Of a stretch of 32,442 bases of DNA, positions 22,496-29,153 are shown piece after piece. Every line of letters begins with the position of its first letter. Within the stretch, counting starts at the first letter, position 1. The notes under the pieces are model-generated. The model ran no database searches. It saw only the letters and a program-made list of their open reading frames with translations, and had not been told where the DNA came from. The DNA comes from a virus. Position numbers and translations under genes: made by a program. The stretch is taken from IMG/VR virus record IMGVR_UViG_3300023079_000008, positions 1 through 32,442 of that record. One strand, written 5' to 3'.

Positions 22496-22708
22496 ATGGC
22501 AGAACCGTTCTATGGCAGCTTCGACGGCCTCGCCTGTCGCTACACCGCGAGCGAAGGCTGGGTTCTCCATGACGACTGGGTGCAGCTCAACAGCTCCTCG
22601 GTCAACAACGCTGCGCGCGAACTGACGCGCGCGGAATTCGAACAGCTCTTCCCGGATGCGCCGCCGCTCCCGGCGGACGCGTTCAAAGCCTCGGCCGTCC
22701 GTCCGTGA
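22496..22708 (+). CDS. Small protein of unknown function at the end of the accessory block
   Basis: 70 residues from the ATG at 22496, eight bases after GGAG; a GTG at 22487 overlaps the upstream stop and is possible. Acidic, with FYGSFDGLACRYTASEGWVL and LTRAEFEQLFPDAPPLPAD. Its 3' end overlaps the end of the minus-strand gene by 26 bases, so the two transcripts converge here. No family recognised. Confidence 0.65.
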   Translation: MAEPFYGSFDGLACRYTASEGWVLHDDWVQLNSSSVNNAARELTRAEFEQLFPDAPPLPADAFKASAVRP

Positions 22709-23663
22709 CGGCCCAGTCGGTGCCATTGTAACCGTCGAGCACCGCGCCGTAGAGCGCCTGCATCTTGGCATTGAGCCCGGCCTTGCCCGGATCGTCGTCC
22801 TTCATCACCCGCGCCGCCTCGTAAAGCTCGTGACCGCCGCCCTTGGTCTTGGCCTCCAGCATGCGCGGCTCGGTGATCTGCACCTCGCCGATCAGCCCGG
22901 TGGCGCGATCCCGAAACAGCAGCGCGCGGTCGGTGTAGTGCGAGTCTTTCACCGTGCGCCACGGCTCGGCCAGCACCTCGTGGGTGCGCGCGAGCTTGGC
23001 GATCACGGCATCGGCCTGATCCGGCGACGTCAGCACGAACGCGCCACGCGCGGTGTCGGTGACGCGGGCGGTCACGCCCTTACGTTCGACAATCTTCTGC
23101 TTGGTGCGCTCGATGCCCTTGGCACTCGACGTCTTCGGCCCCGGATCTTTGAACGTGATCCCCAGCTCGTCGGCTATTCTGCGGCCCGCCTTGGCAAAAT
23201 TTTTCTGTGCTATCGGCGCGGCCCGGACCACGTCGTCGATGGTCTTGATCGGCGACGCCGCCACCCATGCATCGCGCTTGCGCTCGACCTCGACGGTGCC
23301 GCGTCCCCGCACCCCCGGCTTGTAGTCCGGCACGGCTGCCGCGTCGTCGCTGCCGCCGCCATCGCTCCACCGGCCATGCTCATCGCGCGGTTGCGACGGA
23401 TCGAAGTCGAGAAGCTGAAGCGCCTTGCCCTTCACCCGTGGCCAGCGCAGCGCCCGTGCCTTGGCGCTCTGCTGCGCTTGATGCGCGGCACGGTGGCGCG
23501 CGCGGATCGGGGCCATGATCTTCTCGTCGATGGGATAATCGACCGGGTTGATGATCGCGTTATGCAAATCTGCATCTCGCTTCACACCGTCCGCGCTGTC
23601 GTCGTCGGTGTAGAAAAATTCCTCGGCCTTGCGCTCTTCAGCCACGGGCAGCCCTGCCGACAT
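22683..23663 (-). CDS. Polyvalent virion-module protein with RelA/SpoT-like nucleotide-transferase domain
   Basis: 326 residues. Residues 1-100 are a charged lead ending in FDPSQPRDEHGRWSDGG, a linker motif common in phage minor head and ejected proteins. Residues about 175-290 resemble the RelA/SpoT synthetase fold: basic SAKGIERTKQKIVERKG, Asp203 in VTDTARGAFV, Tyr243 in KDSHYTDRAL, Glu260 and Gln262 in GEVQITEPRM, and His278/Tyr281 in GHELYEAAR, matching the catalytic Asp, stacking Tyr and catalytic Glu of (p)ppGpp synthetases. No HD domain is attached. It overlaps the end of the gene upstream by 26 bases; GTG at 23645 is an alternative start. Activity may be alarmone synthesis or pyrophosphorylation of another target. 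Confidence 0.72.
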   Translation of the reverse strand: MSAGLPVAEERKAEEFFYTDDDSADGVKRDADLHNAIINPVDYPIDEKIMAPIRARHRAAHQAQQSAKARALRWPRVKGKALQLLDFDPSQPRDEHGRWSDGGGSDDAAAVPDYKPGVRGRGTVEVERKRDAWVAASPIKTIDDVVRAAPIAQKNFAKAGRRIADELGITFKDPGPKTSSAKGIERTKQKIVERKGVTARVTDTARGAFVLTSPDQADAVIAKLARTHEVLAEPWRTVKDSHYTDRALLFRDRATGLIGEVQITEPRMLEAKTKGGGHELYEAARVMKDDDPGKAGLNAKMQALYGAVLDGYNGTDWAVTDGRPRL

Positions 23664-26514
23664 ATTCCTTGAACCGGGCCATCGACTCGGCGTCGGTTAG
23701 CTTCAGAACGCCGCTCCAGTTGGTGTTGAGCAACAGCTCCTTGCCGCGTGCGCTGTCGGCAATTTTCCAGATCGACTTCGGGTTGCTCGACTTCACCGCC
23801 GCGAGCAGCGGATCTTCGCCGGGCTTCTCCGGCGGGAAGAGGTCGGGGTTGAGGCCGAGCCCGTCGTCCTCGTCTTCGTCGGCTTCCTCGTCGTCCTCGT
23901 CCGGCTCGATCTCGATGTCGGCCATGCCGTAGTCGATGGCGTGGCGCAGCTTGTCGCTGTCCTCTTTCTGGTCCCAGTATTCGCCCTGATACTCGCTGAC
24001 GCTCTCGGCAAGATAGTCCGGCGGGTCGATGTCGTCCGCGTTCTCTTCCGCCTTCTTGTCGAACGCGGCGATCATGCGCTTCTCGATCCGGTCGCGCATG
24101 TCCTGCGTCAGGTAGCTCGCCGGGTCGATGGGATCGATGCCGGGCAGCGTGCCCTGCGCCGGATCGTAGCCTTCCGGCTCCTGCAGCTTGTCGTCGTGAA
24201 AGGTGATCTCGGGATCATCCTCGCCGTCGCCGTTCCGTGACTCGTAGTCCAGCGTGATGGCGTCGAACAATTGCTTGTTGGTGTAGGGGATCGGCGGCTG
24301 GCCGCGCTCCTCGAAATAGTTTCGTGCGCCGTCGAACGCCTCGGTCGCCCACTCCGGCATGTCGCTGTCGTTGTAGAGACTGGCGAGCTGGTGCTTGGCG
24401 TCGTCCTTGGCCTGCCCGTTCTCGCGCCATTGCTGCTGCTCGCTTTCGAGAAATTCCGAATAGCTTTCGCGCATCCAGCGGTCTCGCACGTCGCTCTGCA
24501 CGTCGTCGCCCAGCATGCTCCATTCTTCGGCCTCGTAGGTGTCGGCTCCGCTCGACGGACGCGAGCTGCTGCCGCCACCGCCGAGCTTGTTCTCCAGCTT
24601 GCCGCGCAGCTCATTCCACGCCGCTTGCGTCGGCACGTAACCGTACTTCGCCCACGCATAGCCGCCGACGTCGATGTTGGCGGAGACCTCGACCTTCTCG
24701 ATGCCGAGCGCTTCGTACATCTCGACGTTGCCCGCCAGAATCTTCTTGCCGATGTCGTGCTTGGTCTGCGACTTGTTCAGCTTGAAGTAGGCGCTGTAGG
24801 CTTCCTTGGCGTCGATCTTGATGTCGCGCTCATAGGTGCCGACTTCCGCGCCCTCGTTCGCGCCCGTGCCCCAGATCGAGCCGGTCACGTTGTACTTGCC
24901 GCCGTAATCGACGATGTTCATGCTGGCATTGACGCCGCCGAGAAACGTTTTCTTGAACTCCTCGGGCTCGATGCCGATCTTCTCGTTCCACTTGGCGATG
25001 AATTCCTGCTCGCTCTGCGTGGTCGCGGCTCCGCCCGCCTTGCGGATGTTGATCTTGGCCTTGTCGAAATCTTCCTTCTTGGCGGGCTTCTTGCTCTTGC
25101 CCGGCTTGCTCGGCTTCGTTGACGAGCTGCCGCTGCCGCCCCCACCGCCTCCCGGCGCAAACTGACCGCTGTCATCGCCCGAGCCCGCAGGCACGCGCGG
25201 ATGATCGGCTTCATTCCATGTGCCGCGCGCCAGCAGCACCCGCGCACTCGCACGCGCGAGACTCCACTGCTTCTGCAGCGTGGCTGCCGCCACCAGCGCG
25301 TCGGCATCGGCATATTCGCCCGGCACCAACCGCAGGCCCGCAAACGGCGTGCCGCTGACATCGACTTCGTAAGGCATGCCGTTGAGCAGCGCGTACAACT
25401 CGCCGCCCTCGTTGACGAACCAGCCGGTCTTGACGTCGGTCGGCTCGGCCGGGGCTGCACGACGGACGATATCGAACTGCTTGATCTGCAGGACGTGCGC
25501 GATGGCTGGCGCGAACAACTGCTCGGTCCGCGCCCACGTCAGGCCACCGAAGAAAGTCTGATCGTCCGAGTGGTTCGGATTGTAGACTTGCGAATACAGC
25601 TCGGCGAACATCTCGCGCTGTCCGCCCCTGATCCAGTAGTTCGCGTTTTTGGCTTCCTGTTCCGTCATCTGCTTGACGGCGTCGGCGAAGGACTGCTTGA
25701 GCCCGACGTCGGCGCTCGGTGCCCACCCGTTGACGTAATCGAAAGCATGCGCCAGCTCGTGGACCGTCACTTGCTCGGGCTGCCGGACCGGCAGCAGCGA
25801 CTCTGTCTTGTGCGACTGGGCCGAGCCCTGCGGCCCGACCTCGGTGATCGTTGCCTGCATCTTGATCGCCTCGGCGACGTCGATGCGCGGCTGGTCGTTG
25901 ATCCAACTGAACAAGCCCACCGTGCTGGCACCGCCCCCGGCGGCGATGTGGCTCGGGAAGTCATCCGACGTTTTGGTCAGCACAACCGGAACGTGGGCGA
26001 TTTGAGCGGCGTGGCTCGCCGGGATTGCGGCCACCGCCGCCTCGATCTTGGCGAACGCCTCGCTCGATGCACCCTTGCCCCGCGTGGTCTTGGGCGCATC
26101 GCTGCTGCCCGAGTCGGTCCATCGGCCGTGCTCGTCGCGCGGATGCTCGCTCTCGTCGAACCTGATTTGCCACGGCGCGTTGCGGCCCTCGCAGGCGAGG
26201 CAGGATGCGCCGCACGGCTCGATCAACAGATCGGCGTCAGCCTCCGCCACGATGGCGGCGCGGGTCACCAGTTCTTTCTTGCCGAGCTTCTCCGACTTGC
26301 GCCATTTGCGGGCGCAGACGCCGGGCGCTTTCTTCGGGCCGACGCATTTGGAAAGCGCGATGACGCAGCGATCCATGAAGGCGTCGCGGCTCTCGTCCTT
26401 TTCCGGCCACAGCTCGATCTCGGTTTTGCCGGGCTTCGGTTTCTTGGCGCGCGCGAGCAGGCGTAGCGCGCGCGCCTTCTCGATCCGGTAACGCTGCTGG
26501 ACCGAGAGCTGCAT
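23638..26514 (-). CDS. Large polyvalent virion-module protein: zinc-protease motif plus acetyltransferase-like domain
   Basis: 958 residues. Order: helical start; a Cys/Trp motif (FMDRC...GVCARKW, 46-71) like that in the capsid fusion; linker HPRDEHGRWTDSG (124-136); a zincin region with VTVHELAHAFD (His252, Glu253, His256) and EMFAELYSQVY (Glu305), resembling lethal-factor-like proteases; a segment ending in linker HPRVPAGSGDDSGQF; a Lys-rich linker; a region at 540-640 (GKKILAGNVEMYEALGI, VSANIDVGGYAWAKYGYVPT) like the GNAT-type fold seen in similar phage proteins; long acidic sequence (about 870-905); and IWKIADSARGKELLLNTNWS near the end. Probably packaged and ejected. It starts directly after the upstream stop with no clear ribosome binding site. 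Confidence 0.8.
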   Translation of the reverse strand: MQLSVQQRYRIEKARALRLLARAKKPKPGKTEIELWPEKDESRDAFMDRCVIALSKCVGPKKAPGVCARKWRKSEKLGKKELVTRAAIVAEADADLLIEPCGASCLACEGRNAPWQIRFDESEHPRDEHGRWTDSGSSDAPKTTRGKGASSEAFAKIEAAVAAIPASHAAQIAHVPVVLTKTSDDFPSHIAAGGGASTVGLFSWINDQPRIDVAEAIKMQATITEVGPQGSAQSHKTESLLPVRQPEQVTVHELAHAFDYVNGWAPSADVGLKQSFADAVKQMTEQEAKNANYWIRGGQREMFAELYSQVYNPNHSDDQTFFGGLTWARTEQLFAPAIAHVLQIKQFDIVRRAAPAEPTDVKTGWFVNEGGELYALLNGMPYEVDVSGTPFAGLRLVPGEYADADALVAAATLQKQWSLARASARVLLARGTWNEADHPRVPAGSGDDSGQFAPGGGGGGSGSSSTKPSKPGKSKKPAKKEDFDKAKINIRKAGGAATTQSEQEFIAKWNEKIGIEPEEFKKTFLGGVNASMNIVDYGGKYNVTGSIWGTGANEGAEVGTYERDIKIDAKEAYSAYFKLNKSQTKHDIGKKILAGNVEMYEALGIEKVEVSANIDVGGYAWAKYGYVPTQAAWNELRGKLENKLGGGGSSSRPSSGADTYEAEEWSMLGDDVQSDVRDRWMRESYSEFLESEQQQWRENGQAKDDAKHQLASLYNDSDMPEWATEAFDGARNYFEERGQPPIPYTNKQLFDAITLDYESRNGDGEDDPEITFHDDKLQEPEGYDPAQGTLPGIDPIDPASYLTQDMRDRIEKRMIAAFDKKAEENADDIDPPDYLAESVSEYQGEYWDQKEDSDKLRHAIDYGMADIEIEPDEDDEEADEDEDDGLGLNPDLFPPEKPGEDPLLAAVKSSNPKSIWKIADSARGKELLLNTNWSGVLKLTDAESMARFKEYVGRAARG

Positions 26515-26925
26515 TTACGGCTTGGCGGATCGACCGGCACCGCCTGCGTTGCCAGCGGCAGCAACCGCACCGCCAACGTCCTCGACCTCGATGGCAACGG
26601 CGAACAACGCGCCAGCAACCTGCGGCACCGGATGCTTGGCGGTGCCTGACCTGAATTTGATGAAGTTGATGAATTGACTCCACGGGTCGCGGACGATGAC
26701 CGCCGAATTGTCGCCACGCACCACGATGGTGATCTCGTTGCCCGCTGCATCGTACAGATCGTTGTAGCCGCTCGCGCCGTCCGTCGAGATCTGGAACGTC
26801 AGGTTGGCCGGTGACCATTGGCCGGGGCATGTGATGCGAACGATGTTGCCCGCCGAGATGTCGATCCCCGATGACAGCGATTCACCGGGTTGAAACAACG
26901 GGCCGTCGATAATCTGCAGGGTCAT
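26515..26925 (-). CDS. Beta-sandwich virion-type protein
   Basis: 136 residues. FQPGESLSSGIDISAGNIVR, CPGQWSPANLTFQISTDGAS, NDLYDAAGNEITIVV and FIKFRSGTAKHPVPQVA make up a small beta-sandwich that recurs in phage structural proteins (the WTAANLTFQ...LYD pattern). Such domains often sit on the virion surface. The Gly/Ala-rich C-terminus is low complexity. It ends exactly where the large polyvalent gene begins. Confidence 0.75.
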   Translation of the reverse strand: MTLQIIDGPLFQPGESLSSGIDISAGNIVRITCPGQWSPANLTFQISTDGASGYNDLYDAAGNEITIVVRGDNSAVIVRDPWSQFINFIKFRSGTAKHPVPQVAGALFAVAIEVEDVGGAVAAAGNAGGAGRSAKP

Positions 26926-26937
26926 GGGGGCCTCTCC

Positions 26938-27165
26938 CTAGTCAGCTTCCAGAACGATGATCGGCAACGTCGGCGTCGGCACGGTTGGCGATTGCACCCG
27001 CAGCGCCAGCTCCTCCGCGATGCACGCCTTGCGCTTCATGCTGTTGTCGTAGTGGTGCGGGAATCGTGCGATTCGCTGCAGCTCGGCGAGGAGCTGCGGC
27101 CCGTTCATGCTCTTGTAGTTGGCCTGCCAGAGATCGGCCGATGGGTACTCGGGTTGCGGCAGCAT
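26938..27165 (-). CDS. Small protein of unknown function
   Basis: 75 residues from the ATG at 27165 with AAGGGGG six bases before it; open frame further upstream is a shadow. Helical centre (SADLWQANYKSMNGPQLLAE; KRKACIAEELALRVQS) with a hydrophobic tail (TLPIIVLEAD). Located 12 bases before the beta-sandwich gene, same operon. Not recognised. Confidence 0.65.
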   Translation of the reverse strand: MLPQPEYPSADLWQANYKSMNGPQLLAELQRIARFPHHYDNSMKRKACIAEELALRVQSPTVPTPTLPIIVLEAD

Positions 27166-27213
27166 GGAGACCCCCTTGCTGGCTTTTGGACAGTGGGCGC
27201 GGTATAAGCGCGG

Positions 27214-27306
27214 ATGCAGAAACTTCCACCGGGGTTGCTGGTTTTCACCGGCATGATGATCGGCGCGGCGTTGTTCGCGGCAGGAGCATTGACGCAATGG
27301 CAATAG
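27214..27306 (+). CDS. 30-residue membrane peptide on the opposite strand
   Basis: ATG at 27214; a hydrophobic peptide (LPPGLLVFTGMMIGAALFAA, then GALTQWQ) forming one membrane helix. It overlaps the next plus-strand gene by ten bases. It is one of only two plus-strand genes inside the minus-strand packaging region. No ribosome binding site is obvious, so confidence is low. Confidence 0.4.
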   Translation: MQKLPPGLLVFTGMMIGAALFAAGALTQWQ

Positions 27307-27515
27307 GACCGGGCAAATACGACGAGACCTGCAGCCGCGTGCGCGAGGAGGTTGGCATCAGTGACGGTGATCGCGGCGGCGTGCTGCTGATTGTGTTCGG
27401 CGGTCACAAGGGTAACGGCTTCGCCTGTCAGGCCGATCTGGAGACCACGCTGGCGCTGCCGGACATTCTGGAAAGCATCGCGGCGCAGATCCGCAAAGAC
27501 GGCATTCTCGGCTAA
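27297..27515 (+). CDS. Small soluble protein on the opposite strand
   Basis: 72 residues from ATG at 27297. GDRGGVLLIVFGGHKGNGFA, then CQADLETTLALPDILESIAA, looks like a genuine compact domain (a buried beta strand and an amphipathic helix), unlike the Arg-rich frame opposite it. AGGAG lies 12 bases upstream (GCAGGAGCATTGACGCA). It converges with and overlaps the secreted Cys-repeat gene by four bases. Function unknown. Confidence 0.6.
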   Translation: MAIGPGKYDETCSRVREEVGISDGDRGGVLLIVFGGHKGNGFACQADLETTLALPDILESIAAQIRKDGILG

Positions 27516-27793
27516 CCGCATTCCTGCCGGAAGCGTCGGCAGTTGCCCTCGCCGCGTTCGCCGCGCTCGTCCTTGAACATGCAGGCGCGGCGCAGTTGCT
27601 CGCAACGGTTCATGCCGCCGCCACCGCCCCCGCCGCAACGCTCGCGGAATCTCCGGCAGTTGCCCTCGCCGCGCTCACCGAGCGAGTCCTTCATCAGGCA
27701 GGCCTGCCGCAGCTCCCGGCAGGATTGCGCCTGCGCTATCGTCGGGATGAACAGCACGAGCGCGGCGGCGATCAGCAACATCGATCTGGTCAT
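27512..27793 (-). CDS. Secreted protein with two Cys-rich repeats
   Basis: 93 residues. Signal peptide (MTRSMLLIAAALVLFIPTIA, QA) then two near-identical 29-residue repeats: CRELRQACLMKDSLGERGEG-NCRRF and CEQLRRACMFKDERGERGEG-NCRRF, each with three or four Cys, joined by a Gly run. Similar repeats occur in exported Rhizobiales proteins of unknown function (from memory). It lies after a GC hairpin and an AAAGGG ribosome binding site. Odd among packaging genes; probably a cell-envelope effector. Confidence 0.75.
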   Translation of the reverse strand: MTRSMLLIAAALVLFIPTIAQAQSCRELRQACLMKDSLGERGEGNCRRFRERCGGGGGGGMNRCEQLRRACMFKDERGERGEGNCRRFRQECG

Positions 27794-27822
27794 GGCAAGA
27801 GCCCTTTCTGTTTGACGGCGGA

Positions 27823-27840
27823 GCGGGCGTCCCTGCCCGC
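27823..27840 (-). promoter_or_regulatory. GC-rich leader hairpin ahead of the Cys-repeat gene
   Basis: GCGGGC and GCCCGC form a perfect 6-base stem with a 6-base loop, about 30 bases before the start codon at 27793. The remainder of the gap 27794-27887 shows nothing further. Confidence 0.4.
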
Positions 27841-27887
27841 GATACCGAACTGTTCACAGCGAGACCACGCTTCGGGCTTGGCCGCCG

Positions 27888-28106
27888 TCATCGAAACAGT
27901 TTCGAACGGTGGTAGCGGCAGTCGGGCGCGGGTGGGTCCGGCTGTGAACCGTCGTCGAGCACCGAGAGCACGAGCTGGTCGCGGGCGATGGTTTGCATCA
28001 ATCGCCGCACCAGCCGTGTGGTCGAGATGTGTCGGATGCGGGCGCAGCTTTGCAGGTAGCGAAGTTCGTCGTCAGCCAGCTCCACTTGACAGTGTTGCTG
28101 GGTCAC
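27888..28106 (-). CDS. Small DNA-binding-like protein (shares C-terminal module with 12677-13021)
   Basis: 72 residues from GTG. VELADDELRYLQSCARIRHI then STTRLVRRLMQTIARDQLVL SVLDDG resembles a ribbon-helix-helix layout (a beta strand and two helices) and matches the C-terminal part of the HTH protein at 12677. It may be a regulator. It is separated by seven bases from the next upstream gene. Function inferred. Confidence 0.6.
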   Translation of the reverse strand: MTQQHCQVELADDELRYLQSCARIRHISTTRLVRRLMQTIARDQLVLSVLDDGSQPDPPAPDCRYHRSKLFR

Positions 28107-28112
28107 GGCGCG

Positions 28113-28208
28113 TCACCTGAAGAGCAGACTGCAGACCGCGATCACCGCAACCACCAGCACCGCGACGCCGATGATGTATTTGATGTCGCGGCGTTCGAAC
28201 GGCGTCAT
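28113..28208 (-). CDS. 31-residue single-helix membrane protein
   Basis: MTPFERRDIKYIIGVAVLVV followed by AVIAVCSLLFR: a charged head and one membrane helix. The start overlaps the stop of the upstream tiny gene (ATGA); a second ATG three codons earlier is possible. Holin-like in outline, but too small to claim. Confidence 0.55.
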   Translation of the reverse strand: MTPFERRDIKYIIGVAVLVVAVIAVCSLLFR

Positions 28209-28306
28209 CCGGGCCATCCAGCAAAGATGCCGATGGCGATGATGATGACCAGCACCGCGAGCGCGACCAGCATCCAGTTGATGAAGCCGTTCGGGAGCGG
28301 CGACAT
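28205..28306 (-). CDS. 33-residue single-helix membrane protein
   Basis: MSPLPNGFINWMLVALAVLV followed by IIIAIGIFAGWPG: one long membrane helix. Start overlaps the upstream stop (TGATG) and the stop overlaps the next start (ATGA), a chain of coupled tiny membrane genes. Role unknown. Confidence 0.55.
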   Translation of the reverse strand: MSPLPNGFINWMLVALAVLVIIIAIGIFAGWPG

Positions 28307-28896
28307 CAACGCCTGCGTTGCGCGCCGGGCGGCAACGCGTTGTCCGGCCGGGGCTGGCCGCCGGGGAGCGAATTGTCGATGCCGGGCTGCGCGCCGGGCA
28401 GCGTGTTGTCGATGCCGGGTTGCTGGCCGACGATGGGATCAGGCTCGCCCACCGGCTGGATCGAACCGGCCACCGCCTCGCCGCCAACGACTTGAATGTC
28501 GCACAGCGTCGTCAGCTCGCGGGTGCCGTCGCCGAGATCGGCGTCACAGGTTGCGGTGATCTGCACCTGACCGAGCGTGCCAACGGGAATCGCGCGGCAG
28601 ATCGTCGAGTCGGTGTCATCGGCTTGCACCGTGACGATGGAAGGGTCGGACGATTCCCAGCTCACGTCACCGTCGATGGTGGCAGGGTTGCCCTTGGCGT
28701 CGGTGTAAGCGACTTGCATGTTGACGGTGTGATCGACCGGGAGCGTGTACATGACGTGTGTCCCTTCTACGGTGACGACGAATTGATCGAACTGAATCAT
28801 CAGGAGCTGATGGCCCAGTTCGGGCACCGGCACTTCCATGATCTTCAGCGCGTTGCCGAACACAATCTCGACGCGGGAGACGACGACCTCAACCAC
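28306..28896 (-). CDS. Ig-like (Big_2-type) protein with PGIDNSLPGG repeat tail
   Basis: 196 residues. After an N-terminal strand-rich segment comes a bacterial Ig-like domain (about 55-138: YTLPVDHTVNMQVAYTDAKG, VSWESSDPSIVTVQA, QITATCDADL), then a tail of about 45 residues with repeats QQPGIDNTLPGA, QPGIDNSLPGG, QPRPDNALPPG. The same repeat type fills the protein at 29154-29792. Ig-like domains are typical of phage surface proteins. It starts at GTG, overlapping the upstream stop by eight bases. A later ATG at 28839 is possible. Confidence 0.72.
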   Translation of the reverse strand: MVEVVVSRVEIVFGNALKIMEVPVPELGHQLLMIQFDQFVVTVEGTHVMYTLPVDHTVNMQVAYTDAKGNPATIDGDVSWESSDPSIVTVQADDTDSTICRAIPVGTLGQVQITATCDADLGDGTRELTTLCDIQVVGGEAVAGSIQPVGEPDPIVGQQPGIDNTLPGAQPGIDNSLPGGQPRPDNALPPGAQRRR

Positions 28897-29107
28897 GGCG
28901 CGGATTCGGCTTTTGGATTTGGTTGACCACCACGATGCTCCAGCCTTTTTCGCGGCAATGCTTGCGGACGCGGTCGCGGGTCCAGCGCTGGCGCTTCATG
29001 TAGCCGAGGATCGGCGCGGTCTCGACCACGATGTTGTCCTGCAGGATCAGCCCGGCGGTGAACGCGCGCGGCGCGGGACAGTGGATCTGGGCGAGGATCT
29101 CGATCAT
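28889..29107 (-). CDS. Small basic phage protein of unknown function
   Basis: 72 residues. PRAFTAGLILQDNIVVETAP, then ILGYMKRQRWTRDRVRKHCR and EKGWSIVVV. The pattern of a beta hairpin followed by a Trp-containing basic helix and a closing strand recurs in many small phage proteins (from memory, e.g. the IVxEAPI...GKxxxEL...KGW type). Soluble. Its stop overlaps the next gene start by eight bases. Confidence 0.65.
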   Translation of the reverse strand: MIEILAQIHCPAPRAFTAGLILQDNIVVETAPILGYMKRQRWTRDRVRKHCREKGWSIVVVNQIQKPNPRRG

Positions 29108-29153
29108 GGGCGGGCGACGCGCGAGATCCGCGCGCCGCCGCGATCCCTAATCG

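Noticed and set aside
12002-22708. Search for integrase, attachment site, tRNA or lysis enzyme
   Set aside because: None recognised; the SH3b protein has no catalytic domain and the GIY-YIG proteins are not recombinases.
24271-26466. Long plus-strand frames opposite the 958-residue gene
   Set aside because: Leu/Arg/Ala-rich shadows; the minus strand has recognisable domains throughout.
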